DNA from: a virus
Virus record (IMG/VR): IMGVR_UViG_3300023440_000323
Span: 1-21,735 of that record
DNA length: 21,735 nucleotides
Reading direction: 5' to 3' (one strand)
Position numbers and translations under genes: made by a program. Below, one piece after another: positions 6,568-14,150 of this stretch (the stretch's first letter is position 1; each line of letters starts with the position of its first letter). The notes under the pieces were generated by a model. The model had not been told where the DNA came from, made no database searches, and saw only the letters and a program-made list of their open reading frames with translations.

Positions 6568-8936
6568 CCGCGAACACCCGGGTTGCGCAAGGCGTCATGG
6601 ACGCGCTGCGGCAGGGTGTGCCGGTCATAGGTATCAATCCCGGCATCGGTGACAGACACCGCAACATCGCGCGAAACCGCCTCGATCGTCGGGCGCAACA
6701 TCGGCCCTTCTTCCGCCCGCATGATCAACTCAACCCGGTGGACGCCCCCGCCCGCCGCGCGCACCCCCAGCTTGCCGCCGATCCGTGTCAGCGGCATGAT
6801 CGCCTCGGGCCCGGCCTCACCCATCAGCCCGGTGCCGCCGCGCATCGGAAACAGCGTCGGGCTGGTCACGACGCCGCCCGCGGCAAAGGCCTGGACCCGG
6901 CCATGCGCAAACACGTTGCCATTGGCATTGGCAAACAGGCCGCCGAAGATCCCGCCGATAGCGCTGCCCAGCCCGCCTTTCCACAGGGCCTCGAATGCCG
7001 AATTGATGGCCATGTCGGCCAGCTTGTTCAGCACGCCCGACAGCGCATCGCCAAGCGACCGCGTGCGTTTCACCAGATCCCGGAATGCGCCGCCCAGGCT
7101 GTCCTTCAGCGCACTGGCCGCCTTTGCCGCCGCATCTGCGACAGATTTGCCGCTGCCTGCCAGTTTCTGCGCCAGATCGGCGGCGGCATTGCCGGTATCC
7201 GTGATTGCGCTCTTGCCCAGATCGGCAGCCGCAGCAATCGCATCGCCAAGCGCCTTCCATGATTTCAGCGGCGCCAGGACACCCTTGCCGATGTCCGACG
7301 CTGCCTGCCGGTACATGTTGGCATTCTCCAGCGCCTTCTGCGCAACCTTGTCCAGACCGGTATCCGGCATTTTCAGCGGGTTATCGGCGAAGGCTTGGCG
7401 AAACGCCTCGGCCGCCGCGTTGCCGGCCGCAGACGCCTTGCCGGCAAACGGATTGTCGATGCCGCCGATCGAGATGTGATCGAACAGCCCGACGCGACGG
7501 GGCGACTTGATGAACTTGAGGAATTCATTGACCTTGCGGCCAAACCAGTTCAGCCTGTCGATCGCCCCGTTGATCATGTGTTCGATGCCCTTGACCAGGC
7601 TGTTTGCGGCCTGGAACACCAGATCGCCGATGGCTGCGGGCAACTGCCCCCAGATCGCCTTGATGGCGTTGAAAGCCCCCTCGAAGGTGTTTGCAGCCTT
7701 GTTACCGAACGCGATCACGCTGCGGATCGCGCTCTGCATGCCCGAGGCGGCATCCGCCTTGAGGTCGAAAAACACCGCCGTCATCCGCGCGCCAAGGGCC
7801 ACGGCCCCGGTCTTGATGCGGTCCCACACCTCGACCGCCAGATCCTTCAACAGGCTGAGCGCATTCCCGAACCCGCCCGCGCCCTTCACCAGCTGGCCGA
7901 ACCAGTAGATCAGCTCGCCTGCGCCCACAATCAGGGCCCCGATCCCGGTACGGATGATCGCCCCTTTCAGCACCTTCATGGACAACGCCAGCTTGCCGAC
8001 ACCCAGCGCGGCGGCGGTCAGCGAGGCGACAAGGCGGATGCCCATGACTGCGGCGAAGGTCGCAGCGATGGTGGCAATCTCGCCGATATGGTTGAACAGC
8101 CCCTTGATGGCACGCCCGAGCGGGCCGGTCGTCTTGCCGATGGCCGCGAAAGCGTTCGCCATGGCCTCGAGCGCGGGCGCGGCTGCCACCGCCAGCTGGT
8201 TGGCGATACCCCGCCACAGCAGGCCCATGCGGCTCAGCGCATCGTTGGTACGCTGGATCCGGGCGGCGTCCTGCTCGGAAACCGCAACCCCGAAATCCTT
8301 CACGTCTTTCGTGGCCTGCCGCAGTGTAGCGCTGTCGATGCGCGAGAAGATCAGCCCGGCCCGTGCCCCGAAGATCTGCGAGGCGACAGCGGCGCGCTGC
8401 GCAGCCGGGATGTATTGCTGGATCGCGTCCTGAATCTTCGTCAGCTTCTGGTCGATCGGCAGCTTGGCGAGGTCAGTGGCCGAGAGATGCAGCTGCTGCA
8501 ACGCCTTCACCGCTGGCCCCGTGCCCTGGGCGGCCTGGGACAGGCTCTTGGTCATCATGATGGTGGCCTGCTCGACCTCGCCCTGCGACACGCCGGCCAG
8601 ATCGGCGGCGCGCGCCAGCACCTGCATGCTGGCGGTCGTCGTGCCCAACGAGGCCGCCAGCTTGGCCTGTTCGTCGATGGTCTGGAGGCTGGAGCGCACC
8701 ATGGATACCCCGGCGCTGACCGCTGCCGCCGCCATGATTCCGGCCGCGATCTTCGCGCGCCGGGCGAACTTCGCCAGCTTCGCATTGGCGACCTCCACCT
8801 CGCGGGATGCCTTGCCAAAGCCGCGCTTGGCGGCATTCCCAATGCCCTCGAACTCGGCCTTCACCAACTTGCCGCCCACCGCAGCAAGCCGGACATTGAC
8901 CTTTTTTTCAGCCAATTTCCTGCTCCTTTTGTTCAT
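6564..8936 (-). CDS. Tail tape measure protein
   Basis: This 790-residue protein is the longest in the window, as expected for the tape measure that sets tail length and travels with DNA on injection. It has a basic N-terminus, a hydrophobic segment at about 61-80 (AKIAAGIMAAAAVSAGVSMV), long Ala-rich helical regions, and a hydrophobic cluster around 285-360 that could insert in the host membrane. The C-terminal portion has the family's usual AAGGVV.SPTLFPMRGG and GLMGEAGPEAIMPL motifs. The gene starts inside the end of the GT frame (29-bp overlap) and overlaps the next gene as ATGA. Confidence 0.93.
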   Translation of the reverse strand: MNKRSRKLAEKKVNVRLAAVGGKLVKAEFEGIGNAAKRGFGKASREVEVANAKLAKFARRAKIAAGIMAAAAVSAGVSMVRSSLQTIDEQAKLAASLGTTTASMQVLARAADLAGVSQGEVEQATIMMTKSLSQAAQGTGPAVKALQQLHLSATDLAKLPIDQKLTKIQDAIQQYIPAAQRAAVASQIFGARAGLIFSRIDSATLRQATKDVKDFGVAVSEQDAARIQRTNDALSRMGLLWRGIANQLAVAAAPALEAMANAFAAIGKTTGPLGRAIKGLFNHIGEIATIAATFAAVMGIRLVASLTAAALGVGKLALSMKVLKGAIIRTGIGALIVGAGELIYWFGQLVKGAGGFGNALSLLKDLAVEVWDRIKTGAVALGARMTAVFFDLKADAASGMQSAIRSVIAFGNKAANTFEGAFNAIKAIWGQLPAAIGDLVFQAANSLVKGIEHMINGAIDRLNWFGRKVNEFLKFIKSPRRVGLFDHISIGGIDNPFAGKASAAGNAAAEAFRQAFADNPLKMPDTGLDKVAQKALENANMYRQAASDIGKGVLAPLKSWKALGDAIAAAADLGKSAITDTGNAAADLAQKLAGSGKSVADAAAKAASALKDSLGGAFRDLVKRTRSLGDALSGVLNKLADMAINSAFEALWKGGLGSAIGGIFGGLFANANGNVFAHGRVQAFAAGGVVTSPTLFPMRGGTGLMGEAGPEAIMPLTRIGGKLGVRAAGGGVHRVELIMRAEEGPMLRPTIEAVSRDVAVSVTDAGIDTYDRHTLPQRVHDALRNPGVRG

Positions 8937-9593
8937 TCATCCTGGCGACCATCACCGCCTCGAGCGCGGGCAACAGTTCGGCCACCACCACGCCCGGCAC
9001 GCCCAGCGCCCGGGCAAGCGCCAGCGCCGCCGCCAAATCCCAGCCGATGATCGCGCCGGATGGGGCGGTGCGCAGTTGCCCGCCAAGACGCCCGACCAGG
9101 TCCCACACCTGCATACCCTCGAGTGTCTGCGGCGCATTCAGCCTTTGCGGGCAGTCTTCGCAGAAGGTTGCGGGGCCCTCGCCAGGGTCGCAGGCCTCGC
9201 AATATCCCTCGCCCCCGCCGAAGATCCATTCGGCAAGGGCGCAGAGGCGTTTTTTTCCTGTTCCAGCAGCAGACCTTTTGCCACATAGCCGGTCTGGAAG
9301 GCCTCAAAAAGCGGCCAGAGGTCGAGCAGGGCGTCGATGGCCTCGGGACTGACGGGGATGACATTGCCGTCCGCGTCGCCAACACCCTCCCAGTCAAGCA
9401 CCGCGACCCGGGCCAGCGCCCTGGCAAAGGCCAGCGCGCTTTCCTCGTCACCGGCATCTTCGCCCAGCGCCTGCACCGCCGGGTCATTCCGTGCCGCCAC
9501 CATCAGGGCCGTGGTCAGGGGGTGCAGTTTCACCCGCACGCCATGGCCGAGATCCAGCCGCGCGGGTTCATTGGAAAGATCGAGTTTCAGCAT
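8908..9593 (-). CDS. Tail assembly chaperone GT, -1 frameshift product
   Basis: A -1 frameshift at 9249-9255 joins the first 115 codons of G to a second frame running to the stop at 8908-8910, giving about 228 residues. The extension has a CEAC-(9 residues)-CEDC arrangement that looks like a zinc-binding knuckle, then MQVWDLVGRLGG and an acidic-basic C-terminus. In lambda, gpG and gpGT bind the tape measure and recruit tail tube subunits; the G:GT ratio matters for tail assembly. The extension is open without interruption from the slippery site. A Met at 9114 would be the only start if it were made separately. Its position directly before the tape measure agrees with the role. Confidence 0.85.
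9138..9593 (-). CDS. Tail assembly chaperone G
   Basis: This is the unshifted product of 151 residues, starting MLKLDLSNEPARLDLGHG and containing LEWE-type and PEAIDALLDLWPLFEAFQTG segments typical of GTA- and lambda-like tail assembly chaperones. I chose the ATG at 9593, three bases after the tail tube stop, over an in-frame upstream start at 9635 that lies inside the tail tube gene. The last 36 residues after the slippery site (ASAPLPNG... to the stop at 9138) are low-complexity, as expected for a tail past a frameshift site. Confidence 0.85.
   Translation of the reverse strand: MLKLDLSNEPARLDLGHGVRVKLHPLTTALMVAARNDPAVQALGEDAGDEESALAFARALARVAVLDWEGVGDADGNVIPVSPEAIDALLDLWPLFEAFQTGYVAKGLLLEQEKNASAPLPNGSSAGARDIARPATLARAPQPSAKTARKG
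9210..9255 (-). promoter_or_regulatory. Programmed -1 ribosomal frameshift site
   Basis: On the minus strand the heptamer A AAA AAC spans 9255-9249 in the correct zero frame (codons GAA AAA AAC). After a seven-base spacer, bases 9241-9229 pair with 9222-9210 in a 13-bp stem that includes two G-U pairs, closing a six-base loop. Slippery heptamer, 5-9 base spacer and strong hairpin are the standard elements of -1 frameshifting. The site lies between the G frame and the -1 frame of the GT extension. Confidence 0.9.
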
Positions 9594-9595
9594 GG

Positions 9596-10534
9596 TCAAT
9601 AACTGCTCACCTGGTTCTTGAGGACGACCGTGCACATCTGTCCGGCCACAGAGTCATAGGCCGCCTGCCAGTCGAAGCTGGCCTGGATGCCTTGCGGGCC
9701 CTGTATTTCCACTCGGGGCCGCGGCAGGTAGACCGCGTGCGCGGTGATCGTCAGGCTCACGTTGGCCGAGATCACCCACGAGAACTCCAACGAGGCGGAA
9801 CTGCCATTCAGCGCCTGGGTCATGAGGGTATTGTCCGCGAACCGCACATCGATCTTGCCAGTCAGCGCGGCAATGGAGGGATCTGCCCCGTCGATGCGCC
9901 CGTCCGAGCGGATGGTCTCGATCCGTTCGACATTGTTGGAATAGGTCAGGTCGGCCGAGACGATGTTGCCCAGCGCTGTGCCATTCCTCTTGATCGCCCC
10001 GTTGAAATGCCCGAACCGCTGCAGGGCGTAGCCCGTCGGCGTCCCGGCCGCCGTGGCGGTGGCGACGTTTTCGCCCTGCGCGACCAGCTTCACATCCGCC
10101 GTCAGCAGGCCGGAGCGCTGCATTTGCAGGCTCAACTGATCCAGCACGCAGCCTGTATACATGGCGAAGCGCGGGATCTCCGGCATCGCCACCTCGATCG
10201 CCATGCTGGGCAAGTTCCAGGAGCCGGACTTGAAGGTATGCGTCCTGTTGGTCGTCCCGGTCGTCGTCGGATTGCCGAAGGCGGCTTTCAGCCAGAAGCC
10301 GAAGGCCTCGGCGTCGAGCGGCACCTTGATGTCGCCATCCGCCGTGACCGCGTCCTTGATGGGTGCCAGCGGATCGCGGCCATATCCCAGCAGTTCCGAG
10401 GCCAGCAGGGGCTGCTCGGCTCCAAGTGAAGCGCTGGCGAAGGGCATCTGCATGAAGCCACTCGTCGGCGCTGTTCCATAGGTGGTCTCGAACGCGGCCG
10501 CCAGCTGCGACCGCGCGCCTTGTGCACGGGGCAT
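9596..10534 (-). CDS. Major tail tube protein
   Basis: This 312-residue, mostly beta-type protein lies where lambda gpV and GTA-like tail tube proteins are encoded, between the tail terminator and the G/GT chaperones. It begins MPRAQGARSQLAAAFETTYG and has TADGDIKVPLDAEAFGFWLK, VSADLTYSNNVERIETIR and a C-terminal QGPQGIQASFDWQAAYD. The ATG at 10534 has an AAAGGACGG site, similar to those of the decoration and capsid genes and indicating high expression. A second frame open across the same bases is a GC-driven shadow. Confidence 0.88.
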   Translation of the reverse strand: MPRAQGARSQLAAAFETTYGTAPTSGFMQMPFASASLGAEQPLLASELLGYGRDPLAPIKDAVTADGDIKVPLDAEAFGFWLKAAFGNPTTTGTTNRTHTFKSGSWNLPSMAIEVAMPEIPRFAMYTGCVLDQLSLQMQRSGLLTADVKLVAQGENVATATAAGTPTGYALQRFGHFNGAIKRNGTALGNIVSADLTYSNNVERIETIRSDGRIDGADPSIAALTGKIDVRFADNTLMTQALNGSSASLEFSWVISANVSLTITAHAVYLPRPRVEIQGPQGIQASFDWQAAYDSVAGQMCTVVLKNQVSSY

Positions 10535-10558
10535 TTTTCCGTCCTTTCAATTGCGGGA

Positions 10559-10987
10559 TTATCCCGTAGGGGCTGTGGTGGTGTAGATCAGCGTGATCGG
10601 GAGAACGGCGGCTTTCAGCGCCTGACCGCCCTCGATGGGCAGATCGGTGGGGGCCGGCGCGCCCGGGTCGATCCAGTCGCAGAGGCCGCCCAAGGTGCGG
10701 TCCGCAGTCAATGTGCTGCCGATCTGCTCGACAAGAACATCGAACAGGGTGGCGCGGAGGCTGGCATCCTTGTCCTGGACGATGACCTCGACCTCGGCTT
10801 GGTGCTGCCAGTGATAGCGCAGCGGCGACAGCGTCACCTCGGGCTCGCCGGGATCGCCGTCGCGCAGGATCACGAAGCCGCCTGCGGGCACCCTCTCTGG
10901 CAGCACCTCTCCGCGCAGTACGGTGGTAGGCACGGTTTGTAGGGTGGCGTGCAAGGCACGCAGGATGGATTCGCGGTAGGAAGTCAT
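10559..10987 (-). CDS. Tail completion / tail terminator-like protein
   Basis: This 142-residue protein begins MTSYRESILRALHATLQTVP and contains VILRDGDPGEPEVTLSP and QAEVEVIVQD, a pattern common among small siphophage proteins encoded just before the tail tube gene (lambda U position). Such proteins cap the tail tube and join it to the head. Its upstream neighbour is a gene on the opposite strand, so it is separated from the rest of the operon by an insertion. Its start has only a weak ribosome binding site (GGGCGAG). The role is by position. Confidence 0.7.
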   Translation of the reverse strand: MTSYRESILRALHATLQTVPTTVLRGEVLPERVPAGGFVILRDGDPGEPEVTLSPLRYHWQHQAEVEVIVQDKDASLRATLFDVLVEQIGSTLTADRTLGGLCDWIDPGAPAPTDLPIEGGQALKAAVLPITLIYTTTAPTG

Positions 10988-11024
10988 GATATGCTCGCCC
11001 TATCCAAAAGTGTGAGATCATTAA

Positions 11025-11243
11025 GTGTTTGAGCAGCTCCGCCCGATTATCGAGCAAGAAATCGCAGTCTTGCCTCAAGACGCACGTTTTAATCTCCGAG
11101 ATCTTCTCGGCGGGAAATGGCCAGAAGATGCCGGGGCAGCACGTAAGCTAGGGCGCGATTTTCGAGCGAATCTTCATGCTTTTCCGGGTGTGGCTGATGC
11201 CGGCAAAGATGATCAAAATCTCCGCTGGTATTACAAGCGGTAG
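11025..11243 (+). CDS. DUF1413-like small protein, inserted moron-type gene
   Basis: This 72-residue protein is encoded against the direction of the late operon. It begins MFEQLRPIIEQEIAVLPQDA and continues FNLRDLLGGKWPE, KLGRDFRANLHAFPGV and a C-terminal Asn-Leu-Arg-Trp-Tyr-Tyr segment, matching the general form of DUF1413 proteins of unknown function. The only plausible start is GTG at 11025, because an in-frame stop lies at 11013. GC over 11041-11220 is about 53% by my count, against about 70% in the flanking tail genes. It ends five bases short of the converging neighbour. Opposite orientation, low GC and a complete frame suggest a later insertion, possibly expressed from the prophage. 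Confidence 0.75.
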   Translation: MFEQLRPIIEQEIAVLPQDARFNLRDLLGGKWPEDAGAARKLGRDFRANLHAFPGVADAGKDDQNLRWYYKR

Positions 11244-11248
11244 CCTCG

Positions 11249-11878
11249 CTATGTCCTCCCCTCCACCCACTTCGCCACGATCAGCCCCGGCACGCGGCCT
11301 GCGACCCTCTCCACATCCCGCGCCAGATCCAGCCGCTTTCGCAGTCTGACCTGCGGCACCAGCAGGAAGATCGGCACGGTGGCGCGGCCCCGGCCGGTTT
11401 TCGAGCGGGAGGCAACGCCGAGCCCCCGGCTGTTCAGCCGCCCGTCGGCGACCAGCATGCTGGGGCCACGGCGACGATAAACAAAGCGCAGGCGCATGCC
11501 GCGGCGTTTTTCCCATTCGCCCGGCGTCAGGCGCGCGCCACCACGGCCCTTGCCAGCGGCGGGAAGCGGGATCGCCAGCCAGAAGCCCGCCTTGGAGCGG
11601 ATCAAGACGCCGCGATCATGCGCGCCGACAATTTCGGGGGCGTTCGACCAGACAAAGGCGGCAGCATCGAGGCTGTCGCCCTGCTTGGGATAGGTCCGGT
11701 TGCGAATGGTGCGCGGCAGGCGGTGGCCGAGACCGGCGCCCGTGATTTGCTGACGCCACGCCTGTTTCAACTCGCTCCCGGCCACGGCCATCGCCGCCTT
11801 CACGGCCTTTTCGCCTGCCTTGACCTCTGCCTGCAGCATGGCAACGAGGTCAGGCTCGACGTCGAGTTTCAGCTTCAC
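11249..11878 (-). CDS. DUF6441-like tail completion protein
   Basis: This 209-residue basic protein begins MKLKLDVEPDLVAMLQAEVK and includes LKQAWRQQITGAGLG, NAPEIVGAHDRGVLI and a FWLAIPLP segment, recalling the DUF6441 group in lambda-like alphaproteobacterial prophages and the position of lambda Z. Such proteins complete the neck or tail end. The start is GTG, overlapping the upstream stop as GTGA, so translation is probably coupled. The family name is given from resemblance. Confidence 0.75.
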   Translation of the reverse strand: MKLKLDVEPDLVAMLQAEVKAGEKAVKAAMAVAGSELKQAWRQQITGAGLGHRLPRTIRNRTYPKQGDSLDAAAFVWSNAPEIVGAHDRGVLIRSKAGFWLAIPLPAAGKGRGGARLTPGEWEKRRGMRLRFVYRRRGPSMLVADGRLNSRGLGVASRSKTGRGRATVPIFLLVPQVRLRKRLDLARDVERVAGRVPGLIVAKWVEGRT

Positions 11879-12186
11879 GCCGGCACCAGTTCCAATGTCC
11901 AGATAAGCCGCTCGCGGTCGCGCTTCGGCTCGCCCTGGATCACGTAGTTGTCGGTGCCAATCGCAATCCCGTCCCCCGGCTTCGGGTTTGGCATCTCGGA
12001 CACCCGCACATCAATGAGCGTGGTGTCCGTCAGGATCTGCGCCGCCCCGAACGTTGTCACCTCGTCCGGAGCCTTGCGGATCACCCGCACGGGCACGGGC
12101 GTGGCACCAAACGGATACCAGGTTGCATCCGCCGCCATGTTGGGATCACTGAAGATCGCATCCATGGCAGCGGCAAAGGCGGTCAT
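11875..12186 (-). CDS. Head-tail connector protein (FII-like position)
   Basis: This 103-residue protein begins MTAFAAAMDAIFSDPNMAAD and has PVPVRVIRKAPDEVT, LIDVRVSEMPNPKPGDGIAI and YVIQGEPKRDRERLIWTLEL, the beta-barrel pattern of small head-tail joining proteins related to lambda gpFII. Its ATG shares a base with the stop of the capsid gene (TGATG), and its stop overlaps the next GTG. It would attach to the gpW-filled portal and provide the tail docking surface. Confidence 0.8.
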   Translation of the reverse strand: MTAFAAAMDAIFSDPNMAADATWYPFGATPVPVRVIRKAPDEVTTFGAAQILTDTTLIDVRVSEMPNPKPGDGIAIGTDNYVIQGEPKRDRERLIWTLELVPA

Positions 12187-13208
12187 CAGTTCGAACTGAA
12201 CAGCCGCACGGCCAGTGCCGGGCGCTTGTTGACCGGCAGGATCGAGGCCTCGGTCAAGAGGTCGATCCCGTCACCGCGCTCGCGCGGCATCTGGCGGGCA
12301 TAGATCGGCAAGCCCACGGTGTTGGCTGTCTCGATCAGGTTGGCCGGTGCACCATAGGTCGTGAAGGTATCGACCGTCCCCAAGGGGAAGGCAATGCCCT
12401 CGCCCGCCGGAATGGCCCGATCCGTGGTGCCGTTCGAGAGCGTGAAGATCGGGTTGTATTCCTCGAAGGTGATCCCGGCGAAGGGGAAGCTGCGGCGCAC
12501 GTCCTCGCGCAGGGGCTGCGCGCCCGTTGCACTGTAGTACTGGTACGCCTGCTGCACCGAGGAATGGCCGATCAGCTTGTCGAAGAACTCCGGGCTGACC
12601 AGCGCGCGGACGCCGGTCATGCTCTCGCCCTTGAGGTTGACCTCGATCTGGCGGATCACGTCGCGCACCTTCTGCTGCAACTTGGTGCCCGCGGTGCCCA
12701 GCAGGAAGTCGACCGAGATCTGGGTGATGCCGAACTCGGTGAAGTAGTCATAGAGCGTCGTGCCGGCGCCGTCCTTGACGATGCCACGCAGCGCGTTGAT
12801 CTCCATGTATTCGCGGGTCTGCGCATGCTTGTTGCGCATGAGCGTCAACTTGCGGGTCATTACCTCGACCAACGTGTCGGCATTGCTGCGCGAGCCCAGC
12901 GCCGGCACCCCCTGGATATCGGCGGGCAGGATCACGTCGTTATGCGGGATCCACGGCAGCGCGAAGGAACGCATGCTGCGGCCCTCCCGAGTGCCCACGG
13001 TCGCGGGCGCGCCGAGCGGCACCGAGGGCAGCAACGACAGCACGCCCTCGCGCTGCTCGATGATCACGCTGCGCTGGGTGATCCCTTCGAAGCGGAACAG
13101 GCCGAGCTGTGCGAGCCTTGAGTAGAGGTTGGGGAGGATGTTGATGGCGCGGGTCATCTCGGCCAGCGTATAGCCGCCCGCATCAAATGGGTTTGCCACG
13201 ACAGTCAT
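12186..13208 (-). CDS. Major capsid protein (lambda gpE family)
   Basis: This 340-residue protein belongs to the lambda E family by length and features: an N-terminal MTRAINILPNLYSRLAQLGL, then RSVIIEQREGVLSLLPSVP, NKHAQTREYMEINALRGIV, VRALVSPEFFDKLIGHSSVQ and FPFAGITFEEYNP. It forms the HK97-fold icosahedral shell. The start at 13208 has an AAAGGAA site, and the gene follows the decoration protein as in lambda (D then E). Confidence 0.95.
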   Translation of the reverse strand: MTVVANPFDAGGYTLAEMTRAINILPNLYSRLAQLGLFRFEGITQRSVIIEQREGVLSLLPSVPLGAPATVGTREGRSMRSFALPWIPHNDVILPADIQGVPALGSRSNADTLVEVMTRKLTLMRNKHAQTREYMEINALRGIVKDGAGTTLYDYFTEFGITQISVDFLLGTAGTKLQQKVRDVIRQIEVNLKGESMTGVRALVSPEFFDKLIGHSSVQQAYQYYSATGAQPLREDVRRSFPFAGITFEEYNPIFTLSNGTTDRAIPAGEGIAFPLGTVDTFTTYGAPANLIETANTVGLPIYARQMPRERGDGIDLLTEASILPVNKRPALAVRLFSSN

Positions 13209-13237
13209 TGTCGGATTCCTTTCCTGTTGGGATTTGA

Positions 13238-13618
13238 TCAGGCGGCCGTGCGCGGCACGATGCCCGCGGCCTTGAGCTGGTCGATCTTGGCCGCTTTCTG
13301 GGCCGCGGTGGTGACGGTTGCGTCATAGACGAGCTGCGCATCCGACACGATCGCCGGGCCGCGGGCAAGCACCACGCCGGTGGCATCCGCCGCGGTGGCG
13401 TCCACCGCCTCGATCAGAACGGCACTCGCGACCTGCGCGCCATCGGTACCGGTTGCGGTCGCGAGCTTGTATTTGCCGCTGGCCGTGATCTTGCCGAGCA
13501 CGGCGCCAAGCGGATAGCTGGTGCCGGCCAGAAGCGTCACGGTTTCGCGGGTGTAATCGGGGTTGTCGTCATATTTGACGAGGTCGCCCTGGGTTGGGGC
13601 CATGGTCAGGGGGGCCAT
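13238..13618 (-). CDS. Head decoration protein (lambda gpD family)
   Basis: This 126-residue protein has the family's typical opening, here KYDDNPDYTRETVTLLAGTS followed by YPLGAVLGKIT, and an alanine- and valine-rich beta-type body ending LKAAGIVPRTAA. Trimers of such proteins clamp the expanded capsid lattice. It is encoded between the protease/scaffold gene and the capsid gene, as in lambda. The ATG at 13618 has an AAAGGATC site. Confidence 0.93.
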   Translation of the reverse strand: MAPLTMAPTQGDLVKYDDNPDYTRETVTLLAGTSYPLGAVLGKITASGKYKLATATGTDGAQVASAVLIEAVDATAADATGVVLARGPAIVSDAQLVYDATVTTAAQKAAKIDQLKAAGIVPRTAA

Positions 13619-13655
13619 TGTTCAGATCCTTTTTGCAGTTTTGATCGGGTTTTGA

Positions 13656-14150
13656 TCAGGCGGCGTGCGTGCCGCGCGCGGCCTGCTCACGCGCGCGCTC
13701 GGCGGCAGCGATCAGCGGGCTTTCCTTGGGGGTGGTCTCGGCAGCAGGGGGCGCCACCGGCGAAATGGCCGCGGCTTCGCCCCGCGCCGCCAGCTGCGAC
13801 AGCACGGATGCGCGCAGGGCGTCGGGCTTCACGCCGTTCCTCAAGGCGTCGGACGCATCGATTTCCAGCCCGAGACGGGCGGCCTGCGCCGCGATTTCGG
13901 CAATCTCGGCCGCCTCGGCGCGGATCTGGGCGGCAATGTCGGGCGCGCCCTCACCGGACGGCGGCACGACCGGGGCGGCGGCAGCCGGGGCCGGTTTGGC
14001 CGCCTGGGGCGCGGCCGGGGTCGCATTGGCGGCAGGGGCCTCGGCGGAAGCGGATGCCTCGGGCGTCGGCTCCATCTCGGTCGCGGCGGGCGCAGCCTGC
14101 GCCTGGGTGTTCGCCGCCGCATCTTCACGTTTTGCGGGTTTCAGTGCCAT
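13656..14150 (-). CDS. Nested capsid scaffold protein (lambda Nu3-like)
   Basis: An in-frame ATG at 14150 inside the protease gene has a strong AAAGGA site eight bases upstream, very like the ribosome binding sites of the tail tube, capsid and decoration genes. It would make a separate 164-residue protein starting MALKPAKREDAAANTQAQAA, rich in Ala, Pro and Glu and ending in a helical segment. In lambda the scaffold Nu3 is produced the same way from within gene C. The start site is visible; production of the short form is inferred. Confidence 0.8.
   Translation of the reverse strand: MALKPAKREDAAANTQAQAAPAATEMEPTPEASASAEAPAANATPAAPQAAKPAPAAAAPVVPPSGEGAPDIAAQIRAEAAEIAEIAAQAARLGLEIDASDALRNGVKPDALRASVLSQLAARGEAAAISPVAPPAAETTPKESPLIAAAERAREQAARGTHAA

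Noticed and set aside
7395-9050. Long rightward open frame (about 550 codons) opposite the tape measure gene
   Set aside because: It is antisense to a well-supported tape measure gene in GC-rich DNA, and its translation is Arg/Gly/His-rich without family features. It is a compositional shadow.
9654-11078. A 474-codon minus-strand frame crossing the tail tube and tail terminator genes
   Set aside because: It overlaps two supported genes in other frames, reads as Arg/Ala-rich low-complexity sequence, and crosses the intergenic regions and the opposite-strand gene.
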